Assembly: GCA_050743265.1 (NCBI GenBank)
Contig: JBOGEN010000170.1
Location: forward strand, 1 to 33,388
Length of the DNA stretch: 33,388 bases
DNA from: JBOGEN01 sp050743265
Lineage (GTDB): Bacteria; Actinomycetota; Actinomycetes; JBOGEN01
Reading direction: 5' to 3'
The position numbers were made by a program, and so were the translations under genes. Below are positions 20,246 to 27,928 of this stretch, piece by piece; the first letter of the stretch is position 1; each line of letters starts with the position of its first letter. A model generated the notes under the pieces. The model worked only from the letters and a program-made list of their open reading frames with translations. It ran no database searches and had not been told where the DNA came from.

Positions 20246-22449
20246 CCGTGCCGACCGTCCCAGGCCAGCAGACAGGCCAGCAGACGGGCGAGCGGAACCG
20301 CGGCGGCGTCGGGCAGAGCGCGGCGCGACCCGACGGCGTCCCCAAGGTGACCGGGGAGTTCGCGTTCTCGTCCGACCTCCTCGCGGACGGGATGCTGTGG
20401 GGGTCGACGCTGCGCTCGCCGTACCCGTCCGCGCGGATCGTCGCGATCGACGTGGGCCCGGCGCTGGCCGTCGCGGGGGTGTCCGCCGTCGTGACCGCTG
20501 AGGACGTCCCAGGCGCGTCCCACTTCGGACTCGAGGACCGCGACCAGCCCGTGTTCGCCGCGGACGTGGTCCGCCACTGCGGGGAGGCCGTCGCCGCCGT
20601 CGCCGCGGACCACCCCGAGACCGCTCGCCGGGCCGCCCAGGCGATCCGCGTCACGTACGAGCCGCTCGACCCGCTCACCGACCCCGAGGCGGCGCTCTCG
20701 GCCGACCCGATCCACCCGGACGGCAACGTGTTCCGGCACATCGACCTGCGCCACGGCGACGTGTCCGTCACCGGCGACGTGGTCGTCGAGGGACGCTACG
20801 AGGTCGGCATGCAGGACCAGGCGTTCATGGGCCCGGAGTCCGGCCTCGCCGTCCCCGCGGACGACCACGGCGTCGACATCCACATCTCGACCCAGTGGCT
20901 GCACGTCGACCGCGACCAGGTGGCGGACTGCCTGGGCCTGGCCCCCGAGCAGGTCCGCGTGCACCTCGCCGGCGTGGGTGGCGCATTCGGGGCGCGCGAG
21001 GACCTGTCCATGCAGGTCCACCTGGCGCTGCTCGCGCTGCGGACCGGGCGTCCGGTGAAGATGGTGTTCAGCCGCGAGGAGTCCTTCCTCGGGCACGTGC
21101 ACCGTCATCCCGCGCGGATGTGGTACCGCCACCACGCCACCCGGGACGGCCGGCTCGTGAAGGTCGAGGCACGGCTCGTGCTCGACGGGGGCGCGTACAT
21201 GTCCTCGTCGCGCGCGGTCATCTCCAACGCGGTCTGCTTCGCGCCCGGCCCGTACGTGGTGCCCGCGGCTCACGTGGAGGGCTGGGCGGTACGGACGAAC
21301 AACCCGCCGTGCGGGGCGATGCGCGGCTTCGGCGCGGTGCAGGTCTGCTACGGGCACGAGTCGCAGATGGACCGGCTCGCCGCCGCGCTCGGCATGGACC
21401 CGGTCGAGCTGCGGCTGCGCAACGCGCTGTCCAGCGGCGACCGGCTGGTCACCGGCCAGGTCGTCCGGGGGACGGCTCCGGTGACGGAGGTGATCCGCAG
21501 CTGCGCAACCACCCCGCTGCCCCCCGTCCCCACGCACGCGGACCCCATGGCGCTGCCGGGCGGTGCCGGCCGGACGGCGGAGCGCGCCGACGTCCGGCGC
21601 GGTGTCGGGTTCGCCGTCTCGTTCAAGAACCTCATGTACTCCGAAGGCTTCGACGACTACTCCACGGCCCGCGTCCGGCTCGAGGACGGCGTCGCCACGG
21701 TGACGTGCGCGGCGTCCGAGGTGGGACAGGGGTTCGTCACGCTCGCCCAGCAGATCACGCGCGAGCTGCTCGAGGTGTCCGACGTCGTCGTCGCTCCGGC
21801 GGAGACCGCCTCGATCGGGTCGGCCGGGTCGACCTCGGCGAGCCGCCAGACGTGGATGAGCGGCGGCGCGGTGGCCGAGGCCTGCCGCCGGGTGCGCCGC
21901 CGCCTGGACGCGGGGGAGCCGCAGCCGCTGGAGGAGACCGTCGAGTTCCACCACGGACGCACCATGCCGCTGGACGAGCACGGCCAGGGCGACGCGCACG
22001 TGTCGTTCGCGTTCGCCGCGCACCGTGCCGTGGTCGACGTCGACCCCGACCTCGGCCTGGTCCGTGTCGTCGAGGTCGCGACAGCCCAGGACGTCGGGCG
22101 GGTGCTCAACCCGCTCCAGGTGACCGGACAGATCGAGGGTGGCATCGCGCAGGGCGTCGGGCTCGCCGTGATGGAGGAGGTCGTCGTGGACGACGGCGTG
22201 GTCCGCAACCCGTCGTTCACCGACTACCTCATCCCGACCGCCCTGGACATGCCGGAGATCCGGGTCGCCGCGCTGATCGAGGAGCCGGAGCCGGATGCGC
22301 CCTTCGGCGCCAAGGGGGTCGGCGAGCCGCCGACCATCTCCTCCCCGGCTGCCGTGGCCGCGGCCGTACGCGACGCGACAGGGCTCGAGCTCACCCGGAT
22401 CCCGATCCGCCCGCAGGACGTGGCCCTGCGTCCCGCCGCGCCCGCCTGA
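20242..22449 (+). CDS. Xanthine dehydrogenase molybdopterin-binding subunit (735 aa)
   Basis: Catalytic large subunit that hydroxylates hypoxanthine/xanthine at a molybdenum-cofactor centre. Domain order is an a/b hammerhead (about 30-150: DGVPKVTGEFAFSSDL, then VVTAEDVPG) followed by the molybdopterin-binding domains. Motifs are GVGGAFGAREDLSMQ (about 243-257), CGAMRGFGAVQ with the substrate-pocket Arg, and GAKGVGEPP with the catalytic Glu695. The usual GGFGG(K/R) reads GAFGAR here. No CODH-type Cys motif (AYRCSFR) is seen, which argues against CO dehydrogenase. The N-terminus contains GQQTGQQTGE, coded by a perfect 12-nt tandem duplication. GTG 20242 overlaps the preceding stop and has a GGGGAGG site. 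An XdhC-like maturation factor is not in the window. Confidence 0.93.
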   Translation: MTVPTVPGQQTGQQTGERNRGGVGQSAARPDGVPKVTGEFAFSSDLLADGMLWGSTLRSPYPSARIVAIDVGPALAVAGVSAVVTAEDVPGASHFGLEDRDQPVFAADVVRHCGEAVAAVAADHPETARRAAQAIRVTYEPLDPLTDPEAALSADPIHPDGNVFRHIDLRHGDVSVTGDVVVEGRYEVGMQDQAFMGPESGLAVPADDHGVDIHISTQWLHVDRDQVADCLGLAPEQVRVHLAGVGGAFGAREDLSMQVHLALLALRTGRPVKMVFSREESFLGHVHRHPARMWYRHHATRDGRLVKVEARLVLDGGAYMSSSRAVISNAVCFAPGPYVVPAAHVEGWAVRTNNPPCGAMRGFGAVQVCYGHESQMDRLAAALGMDPVELRLRNALSSGDRLVTGQVVRGTAPVTEVIRSCATTPLPPVPTHADPMALPGGAGRTAERADVRRGVGFAVSFKNLMYSEGFDDYSTARVRLEDGVATVTCAASEVGQGFVTLAQQITRELLEVSDVVVAPAETASIGSAGSTSASRQTWMSGGAVAEACRRVRRRLDAGEPQPLEETVEFHHGRTMPLDEHGQGDAHVSFAFAAHRAVVDVDPDLGLVRVVEVATAQDVGRVLNPLQVTGQIEGGIAQGVGLAVMEEVVVDDGVVRNPSFTDYLIPTALDMPEIRVAALIEEPEPDAPFGAKGVGEPPTISSPAAVAAAVRDATGLELTRIPIRPQDVALRPAAPA
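20262..20285 (+). repeat. Perfect 12-nt tandem duplication in the Mo-subunit gene
   Basis: AGGCCAGCAGAC occurs twice head to tail (20262-20273, 20274-20285), encoding GQQT twice within the flexible N-terminus. Such a unit can expand or contract by slippage without a frameshift. Confidence 0.85.
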
Positions 22450-22489
22450 CGGGCGACGCGTGGCCTCGGCGGCGCGAGAGGGTGCCGGC

Positions 22490-23881
22490 TCAGCCGCGGG
22501 AGAGCGACAGTGTGCGCGACCCGGTGATCTCGCGTCGCCGAGGCTCGCCGGAGGACACCGGCAGCCGGACCGTCACCCTGGCCCCGGTGAACTCGCTGGC
22601 GTTGTCTGCCGTGACCTCGCCGCCGTGGGCCCGCGCCACGGCAGCGACCACTGCGAGGCCGAGGCCCGCCCCCGCCGTCCGGGGGGCGCGCGGCCCGTCG
22701 GCGCGGGTGAACGGCTCGAACACGGTCGCCAGCAGGTCGGTGGGGATGCCCGGCCCGTCGTCCTCGACGACGATCTCGGCGAGGGCTCCGGCGTCCCGCA
22801 CGCGCACGAGCACCCGGCTCGCCCCGGCCGCTCCGCTGTTCGCCACGAGGTAGGTGACCGCCTGCTCGACCCGCAGCCGGTCGAAGGTGGCCCGCAGGCA
22901 CTCGCCGTCGACCTCCACGTTGACGCCGAGCGCGTTGCGCAGGGCGCGCGTCGCGCGGTCGACGGCCTCGCGGAGGTCGCTCGTCTCGAGCTCGAGCTCG
23001 AGCGTGCCGCCGCGCTCGTGGGCGAGCACGAGCATGTCGCTGGTGAGCGTGGCGATGCGCTCGGCCTCGGCCGCGGACAGCCGTAGCGAGCGGTGGATGT
23101 CGCCGGCGTCCGTGAGCGTGAGCGCGTGCCGCAGCTCGCCCTTGAGGACGCTCACGGGCGTGTGCAGCGCGCGGGTGGCGTCCTCGACGAACGTGCGCTC
23201 ACGGTCCTCGACCTCGTGGACGCGCTGCAGCATGAGGTCGAGCGCCCGGGCCAGGCCGGCGACCTCGTCGTCGCCGGGAGGCATGCGGATCCCCGTCCGC
23301 TTGCCGCGCGCGGCACCGGTCGCCTCGTCGGCGAGCCACTCCACCGGGCGCAGCGTCGCCCGGACGAGCCGCGACGCACCCGCGATCAGGGCGAGCAGCA
23401 GCAGCGGCAGCAGCACGAGCACCACGTGCAGGTGCCGGTCGACGAGCAGGCCCACTGCGTCGCTGGAGGTGGCCACCACGACCACCTCGCCTCTGCCCGG
23501 CACGGGGAGGGCGCGCACCCGGGCGGACTCGCCCAGGCTCTGGGCGGTGGTGGACAGCGACACGGGCTGCGTCCCGGCGCGGGTCAGGTCGGCCCCGGAG
23601 ACGAGAGGGCTCGGCGGTGCTGCGGGGGACTGCGCGAGCACCACGCCGTCGGTGGTGAGCACCTGGGCGTACGCGTCCTGGTTCGCCTGGGCCACGTCGC
23701 CCCTGGCGGCGGCCCGCACGAGCGGGGCGGCGCGCTCGTCCAGCGCGTCGTCGAGTGCGGCGGTGCCCATCGCGGACACGAGGAGGTGCAGCAGCGCGAG
23801 ACCGACGACGACCACGCCGGCCGAGACCGCACCGCTGGTCACCACGAGCAGGGTCCTGTGGGTCGGGCGGGGGAGCCTCAC
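22490..23881 (-). CDS. Histidine-kinase-like sensor lacking the canonical phosphoacceptor His (463 aa)
   Basis: Membrane sensor with the layout of a two-component kinase: TM1 (about 11-35), an extracytoplasmic domain (36-150), TM2 (151-173), HAMP (174-227), dimerisation helix (228-290) and an HATPase domain (330-442). The ATP-binding part looks intact: VANS (N-box), VEDDGPGIP (G1), VFEPFTRAD (F) and GAGLGLAVV (G2). The H-box, normally DASHELRTP, reads DATRALHTP. The His position is Arg237 and the following Arg position is His240, as if swapped. No response regulator gene is adjacent. It may be a pseudokinase, signal through another route, or use His240. GTG 23881 is six nt after a TACCTT box (leaderless); a TTG at 23950 is an alternative. 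Divergent from the MFS transporter, which it may control. Confidence 0.85.
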   Translation of the reverse strand: MRLPRPTHRTLLVVTSGAVSAGVVVVGLALLHLLVSAMGTAALDDALDERAAPLVRAAARGDVAQANQDAYAQVLTTDGVVLAQSPAAPPSPLVSGADLTRAGTQPVSLSTTAQSLGESARVRALPVPGRGEVVVVATSSDAVGLLVDRHLHVVLVLLPLLLLALIAGASRLVRATLRPVEWLADEATGAARGKRTGIRMPPGDDEVAGLARALDLMLQRVHEVEDRERTFVEDATRALHTPVSVLKGELRHALTLTDAGDIHRSLRLSAAEAERIATLTSDMLVLAHERGGTLELELETSDLREAVDRATRALRNALGVNVEVDGECLRATFDRLRVEQAVTYLVANSGAAGASRVLVRVRDAGALAEIVVEDDGPGIPTDLLATVFEPFTRADGPRAPRTAGAGLGLAVVAAVARAHGGEVTADNASEFTGARVTVRLPVSSGEPRRREITGSRTLSLSRG

Positions 23882-23887
23882 GCCGGA

Positions 23888-23893
23888 AAGGTA
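23888..23893 (-). promoter_or_regulatory. -10 box TACCTT for leaderless sensor-kinase mRNA
   Basis: On the minus strand TACCTT is followed by TCCGGC (6 nt) and the GTG at 23881, with no ribosome site between. This supports the chosen start of the kinase-like gene. Confidence 0.45.
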
Positions 23894-23979
23894 GCGACCG
23901 CCGACGGCGCGGCACTCACCGGGTGTGGCCTCCGGCGTACGGCTCGTCAAGGACGCGTCCCCGTGTCGCCCGCGGCACG

Positions 23980-23985
23980 TAGCCT
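23980..23985 (+). promoter_or_regulatory. -10 box TAGCCT for leaderless MFS mRNA
   Basis: TAGCCT lies 6 nt before the GTG at 23992, with no Shine-Dalgarno sequence. Together with the kinase -10 box it makes a back-to-back leaderless pair with 86 nt between the two boxes. Confidence 0.45.
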
Positions 23986-23991
23986 TGCCGA

Positions 23992-25389
23992 GTGGACACG
24001 AGCGTGGAGCGTGAACAGACCTGTCAGGCCAGGTCGGGTGTGACGATCTACTCTCCGGCGTACCGCGGGTTGACCGCCGGGGTGCTCACCACGGTCGTCC
24101 TCGTCGCGTTCGAGGCGCTCGCAGTCACCACGGTGATGAACGTGACCGCCCGTGACCTGGAGGGGCTGGCCCTCTACGCGTGGTCGTTCAGCGGGTTCTT
24201 CGCCGCCAGCCTGGTCGGCATGATCGTCTCCGGGGAAGTGAGCGACTCCCGCGGCCCGCGGCTGCCGTTCCTCGCCGGCGTGGGCGGGTTCGCGGTGGGG
24301 CTCGTGGTGGCCGGGACGGCGCCGTCGATGCCGCTGCTCGTTGCGGGCCGCGTGCTGCAGGGGCTCGGCGCCGGCATGCTCATCGTCGCGCTGTACGTCA
24401 TCGTGGTGAAGCTCTACCCCGAGGAGCTGCGCCCGGCCGCGTTCGGCGTGATGGCCATGGGCTGGGTCGTGCCCTCCCTGGTCGGCCCGGCGGTCGCCGG
24501 CTGGGTCGCGGACGCCTGGACCTGGCGCGCGGTGTTCCTCGCCGTCCCCGTCCTCGTCGTCCCGGCGGTGCTCGTGATGCTGCCCCGGCTCGCCCAGGCC
24601 GACCCCGACGTGACCGCACCCCTGCCCCGCGCCGGACGCAAGCGCCGCGCCGTCGCGGTCGCGGCGGGCGTGGTCGTGCTCCAGTACGCGGGCGAGCATC
24701 TGGGATGGGGGAGCCTCGTGGCGGTGGCCGTCGCGGTGGGCCTGCTGGCCCCCAGCCTGCCGCGGCTGCTCCCGGCCGGGACGCTGCGGCTGCGCCGCGG
24801 GCTTCCCACGGTGATCGCGCAGCGGGGCCTGCTCATGGGCGCGCTGCTGGGTGCGGAGGCTTTCATCCCGCTCATGCTCGTCACCGAGCGGGGGCTGTCG
24901 CCGGCCCTGGCCGGTACCACGCTCACCGGGGGCGCGCTGGCCTGGGCCGGCGCGTCGTGGCTGCAGGGGCGGCTGTCCGCGGAGGAGAGGCGCTGGCTGC
25001 TCATTCGGACGGGGGGCGCCCTGCTCGGCGTCGGCATCGGCATCGTGTCCCTCGCCCTCGTCCACGCGGTGAGCCCACTTGTCGCGGTGGCCGGCTGGAC
25101 GGTCGCCGGGTTCGGCCTGGGGCTGTCGATCGCCAGCATCAGCGTCCTCGCGTTCCGGCTGTCGCCGGAGACCGACCGGGGCGCCGTCTCCGCCGCGATC
25201 CAGCTCTCGGACGCGCTCGGCAGCGTCGTGTTCGTCGCACTCGCCGGGGTGCTGTACTCGTCCCTGCGGACCGAGCCCGGCCACGACGGTCCGGCGTTCG
25301 CCGCCGTGTTCGCGGTGATGGGTGTGCTCGCTGTTGCGACGGGGGTGTCCGCCGGGCGCATCCGGACGCGAAGCCACGCGGAGTCGTAG
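23992..25389 (+). CDS. MFS transporter, drug-resistance type (465 aa)
   Basis: Major facilitator superfamily proton-coupled transporter in the cytoplasmic membrane. About a dozen or more hydrophobic helices are visible. The loop 2-3 signature appears as GEVSDSRGPRLPF, and GRVLQGLGAGMLIVALYVIV (helix 4) is typical of DHA2-type multidrug exporters, with GWVVPSLVGPAVAGW (helix 5) as the antiporter motif C region. Substrate unknown; drug efflux is the usual family role, while export or uptake of a purine intermediate is only a possibility from position. The GTG at 23992 is supported by the -10 box 6 nt upstream. A hairpin overlapping the stop codon ends the gene. Divergent from the sensor-kinase-like gene. 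Confidence 0.88.
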   Translation: MDTSVEREQTCQARSGVTIYSPAYRGLTAGVLTTVVLVAFEALAVTTVMNVTARDLEGLALYAWSFSGFFAASLVGMIVSGEVSDSRGPRLPFLAGVGGFAVGLVVAGTAPSMPLLVAGRVLQGLGAGMLIVALYVIVVKLYPEELRPAAFGVMAMGWVVPSLVGPAVAGWVADAWTWRAVFLAVPVLVVPAVLVMLPRLAQADPDVTAPLPRAGRKRRAVAVAAGVVVLQYAGEHLGWGSLVAVAVAVGLLAPSLPRLLPAGTLRLRRGLPTVIAQRGLLMGALLGAEAFIPLMLVTERGLSPALAGTTLTGGALAWAGASWLQGRLSAEERRWLLIRTGGALLGVGIGIVSLALVHAVSPLVAVAGWTVAGFGLGLSIASISVLAFRLSPETDRGAVSAAIQLSDALGSVVFVALAGVLYSSLRTEPGHDGPAFAAVFAVMGVLAVATGVSAGRIRTRSHAES

Positions 25390-25407
25390 CCGCCCTGGGC
25401 GGGCGGC
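25389..25407 (+). terminator. Hairpin overlapping the MFS stop codon
   Basis: GCCGCCC (25389-25395) and GGGCGGC (25401-25407) form a perfect 7-bp stem with a 5-nt loop. The first base is the last base of the TAG stop. Likely terminator of the transporter gene. Confidence 0.5.
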
Positions 25408-25473
25408 GTACCACAGTCGTCCCGTCCGCACCGGCACCGCGCGTACGCGGCGCGTTGTGTCACCCGCGCGGGT

Positions 25474-25479
25474 TAGCCT
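25474..25479 (+). promoter_or_regulatory. Possible -10 box of the helicase gene
   Basis: TAGCCT lies 47 nt before the GTG at 25527 and would give a leader of about 41 nt containing an AAAGG ribosome site at 25507-25511. That site is about 15 nt from the GTG, farther than ideal. No -35 of normal spacing was found. Confidence 0.3.
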
Positions 25480-25526
25480 GCCTCGGCCCTGTCGTCGAAC
25501 CCTGTGAAAGGTCTGCGAACCTCGCC

Positions 25527-27299
25527 GTGAGCACGTCCGCCGCGTCCCACCTCCCTCCCGCCTTCCCGGACCGCGCTCCCTGGGGCACCGCCGACCGGCT
25601 GCGCGCCTGGCAGCAGGCCGCGCTCGACCGCTACCTGCAGGTCGGTTCCCGCGACTTCCTCGCGGTGGCCACGCCAGGAGCCGGCAAGACGACGTTCGCG
25701 CTGCGTGTGGCGGCAGACCTGCTCGGGCGACGCGTCGTCTCGGCCGTCACGGTCGTCACGCCCACCGAGCACCTCAAGCGCCAGTGGGCGGACGCGGCCG
25801 CCCGGGTCGGCATCTCCCTCGACCCCGGCTTCCGCAACGCCCAGGGCAAGTCCGCGCGCGACGTCATCGGTGTCGCGGTCACGTACGCGGGCGTCGCCGC
25901 CCACCCGGCCCTGCACCGCAACCGGACGGAGGCCCGCCGCACGCTCGTCATCCTCGACGAGGTGCACCACGCCGGGGACGCCCGCTCGTGGGGCGAGGCG
26001 ATCCGTGAGGCGTTCGAGCCGGCGACGCGGCGGCTCGCCCTGACCGGCACACCGTTCCGGTCCGACACGAACCCGATCCCGTTCGTCAGCTACCTGCCCG
26101 GGCCGGACGGCGTGCTCCGCTCCGCCGCCGACTACGCGTACGGCTACGCGCAGGCGCTCGAGGACGGCGTGGTGCGGCCGGTGATGTTCCTCGCGTACTC
26201 GGGCGACATGCGCTGGCGTACCCGGGCCGGGGACGAGGTGGCCGCCCGGCTCGGCGAGCCCATGACGCAGGACCAGGTCGCCCAGGCGTGGCGTACGGCC
26301 CTCGACCCGGCCGGGGAGTGGGTCCCGCAGGTGCTCGCCGCGGCCGACCACCGGCTGCGTGAGGTCCGGCGGGCGGTGCCGGACGCGGGCGGGCTCGTCA
26401 TCGCCTCCGACCACGCCGCGGCCCGGGCGTACGCCCGGCTGCTGCGCGAGCTGACCGGGGCCGGCCCGGCCCTCGTGCTCTCCGACGACCCGCAGGCCAG
26501 CGCGCGGATCGAGGAGTTCCGCGAGTCAGCGGACCGGTGGATGGTGGCCGTCCGCATGGTCTCGGAGGGCGTCGACATCCCCCGGCTGGCGGTCGGGGTG
26601 TACGCGACGAGCGTCTCCACGCCCCTGTTCTTCGCCCAGTCGGTGGGACGCTTCGTCCGGACCCGGCGGCGGGGCGAGACCGCGTCCGTGTTCGTGCCGT
26701 CGATCCCGACATTGCTGGGCTTCGCCCAGGAGATGGAGGTCGAGCGCGACCACGTCCTCGGCACGCCGGGCGGCGGCGAGGAGGGCGACCCGTTCGCCGC
26801 CGAGGACGCGCTGCTCGCCGAGGCCCAGCAGCGCCGGGACGCGCCGGGCGAGCAGGACGCCCTCGCGTTCGAGGCGCTGGAGTCGGCCGCGACGTTCGAC
26901 CGCGTCCTCTACGACGGGGGCGAGTTCGGCACGCAGGCGGCGGTCGGATCGGCCGAGGAGCAGGACTACCTCGGCATCCCCGGCCTCCTCGATCCGGACC
27001 AGGTGGCCGACCTGCTCCGTCGGCACCAGGCCGGGCAGACGAGCCGGGCGAGCCGTACGGCCGAGCCCGCGTCCGGCCCCGGCCTGGCCGTCCATCGGCA
27101 GCGGGACGCCCTCCGGCGCGAGCTCAACGGGCTCGTCGGGGCCTGGCACCACCGCACCGGTCAGCCGCACGGCGCGATCCACACCGCCCTGCGCCAGGCC
27201 TGCGGGGGCCCGGCCACGGCCCAGGCGACGGCGGAGGATCTCCAGCGGCGCGTCGACGCGATCCGCCACTGGGCCACGTCGGGACGCCGCCTCGCCTGA
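25527..27299 (+). CDS. DEAH-type SF2 helicase (590 aa)
   Basis: ATP-dependent nucleic-acid helicase or translocase of superfamily 2. The N-terminal RecA-like domain has a Q-motif-like RAWQQAALDRYL, Walker A ATPGAGKTT (48-56), motif Ia TPTEHLKRQW, the Walker B box DEVHH (144-148) and motif III LTGTPFRSD (172-180). The second domain has VRMVSEGVDIPRL (motif V) and QSVGRFVRTRRRG (motif VI). A C-terminal extension of about 190 residues with many Ala/Glu/Arg helices has no recognised domain. The arrangement is that of the restriction-enzyme-subunit-like (ResIII) helicases common in actinobacteria; DNA repair is a reasonable guess but no partner is nearby. Start GTG 25527 gives the usual N-terminus. 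Confidence 0.9.
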   Translation: MSTSAASHLPPAFPDRAPWGTADRLRAWQQAALDRYLQVGSRDFLAVATPGAGKTTFALRVAADLLGRRVVSAVTVVTPTEHLKRQWADAAARVGISLDPGFRNAQGKSARDVIGVAVTYAGVAAHPALHRNRTEARRTLVILDEVHHAGDARSWGEAIREAFEPATRRLALTGTPFRSDTNPIPFVSYLPGPDGVLRSAADYAYGYAQALEDGVVRPVMFLAYSGDMRWRTRAGDEVAARLGEPMTQDQVAQAWRTALDPAGEWVPQVLAAADHRLREVRRAVPDAGGLVIASDHAAARAYARLLRELTGAGPALVLSDDPQASARIEEFRESADRWMVAVRMVSEGVDIPRLAVGVYATSVSTPLFFAQSVGRFVRTRRRGETASVFVPSIPTLLGFAQEMEVERDHVLGTPGGGEEGDPFAAEDALLAEAQQRRDAPGEQDALAFEALESAATFDRVLYDGGEFGTQAAVGSAEEQDYLGIPGLLDPDQVADLLRRHQAGQTSRASRTAEPASGPGLAVHRQRDALRRELNGLVGAWHHRTGQPHGAIHTALRQACGGPATAQATAEDLQRRVDAIRHWATSGRRLA

Positions 27300-27335
27300 G
27301 CAGTCCGGGAAACCCGGTCACGAGCCCGGTCACGG

Positions 27336-27366
27336 GCCGGGCCGACGCCGTGAGAGGGGGCCCGGC
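27336..27366 (+). terminator. Possible hairpin after the helicase gene
   Basis: GCCGGGCC (27336-27343) pairs perfectly with GGCCCGGC (27359-27366) around a 15-nt loop, 37 nt past the helicase stop. The preceding bases carry a short direct repeat (CCCGGTCACG at 27313-27322 and 27325-27334). Confidence 0.45.
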
Positions 27367-27423
27367 TCGTCCACCTTTGGCCCCGTTTACCGGTCGTCAC
27401 CACCGCGTGACCCCGGCGTCGAG

Positions 27424-27449
27424 GGAATCACCCCTGCCTGTCGTGGGTT
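27424..27449 (+). promoter_or_regulatory. SigR/SigH-type promoter of the thioredoxin gene
   Basis: GGAAT (27424-27428) is followed, after exactly 18 nt, by GTT (27447-27449). This matches the GGGAAT-N18-GTT consensus of the actinobacterial thiol-stress sigma factor SigR (SigH in mycobacteria), which classically drives thioredoxin genes. The base before GGAAT is also G, so the full GGGAAT is present. The transcript would begin near 27457. Confidence 0.7.
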
Positions 27450-27487
27450 CTCCTCTTCGTCAGTGCGCCCAGGGAGCAGGAGCAGAC

Positions 27488-27847
27488 ATGACCACCCTTG
27501 CCCTCACCGAGGACACCCACGGCGAGACCGTGGGCGGGGACGGCATCGTGCTCATCGACTTCTGGGCGTCCTGGTGCGGGCCGTGCCTGCGGTTCGCACC
27601 CGTCTTCGAGCGGGCCAGCGAGAAGCACCCGGACATCACGTTCGCCAAGGTCGACACCGAGGCCGAGCCCGGTCTCGCGGCCTCGTACCGGATCTCGTCG
27701 ATCCCGACGCTCGTGGCGTACCGGGACGGACTTCCCGTCTTCGCCCAGCCGGGCGCCCTGCCCGAGGCGGTGCTCGAGAACCTGATCGGCCAGATCCGGG
27801 GCCTCGACATGGACGATGTGCGCCGCAAGGTCGGCTCTCGCGACTGA
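27488..27847 (+). CDS. Thioredoxin (119 aa)
   Basis: Cytoplasmic dithiol-disulfide oxidoreductase. It has the classical active site DFWASWCGPC with Cys30 and Cys33, the cis-Pro loop SIPTL (Pro73) and the Asp in VLIDFW. The C-terminal helix is followed by a short charged extension (LDMDDVRRKVGSRD). There is no signal peptide. An AGGAG ribosome site lies 5 nt before the ATG at 27488. The SigR-like promoter 40-60 nt upstream predicts induction by thiol oxidation. No thioredoxin reductase is adjacent, so it would rely on one encoded elsewhere. Confidence 0.94.
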   Translation: MTTLALTEDTHGETVGGDGIVLIDFWASWCGPCLRFAPVFERASEKHPDITFAKVDTEAEPGLAASYRISSIPTLVAYRDGLPVFAQPGALPEAVLENLIGQIRGLDMDDVRRKVGSRD

Positions 27848-27916
27848 GGCGACCGGATACCCCGAGACCGACTGACCCGAGGGAACTCTGCCCGCTGCGC
27901 CTGGCGCGCTCAGCCG

Positions 27917-27922
27917 TAGGCT
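27917..27922 (+). promoter_or_regulatory. -10 box TAGGCT for leaderless zinc-ribbon mRNA
   Basis: TAGGCT is followed by GCGGCC (6 nt) and the ATG at 27929. The hexamer is identical to the one before allB. No ribosome site is present. Confidence 0.5.
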
Positions 27923-27928
27923 GCGGCC

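Noticed and set aside
22490..23881. Treating the kinase gene as a frameshifted pseudogene
   Set aside because: The frame is open throughout, and HAMP, N, G1, F and G2 boxes are in order; only the H-box residues are altered.
24180..27299. 1039-codon frame joining an MFS shadow to the helicase
   Set aside because: The part before 25527 is the +1 shadow of the MFS gene followed by intergenic DNA with a terminator. Helicase similarity begins only after GTG 25527.
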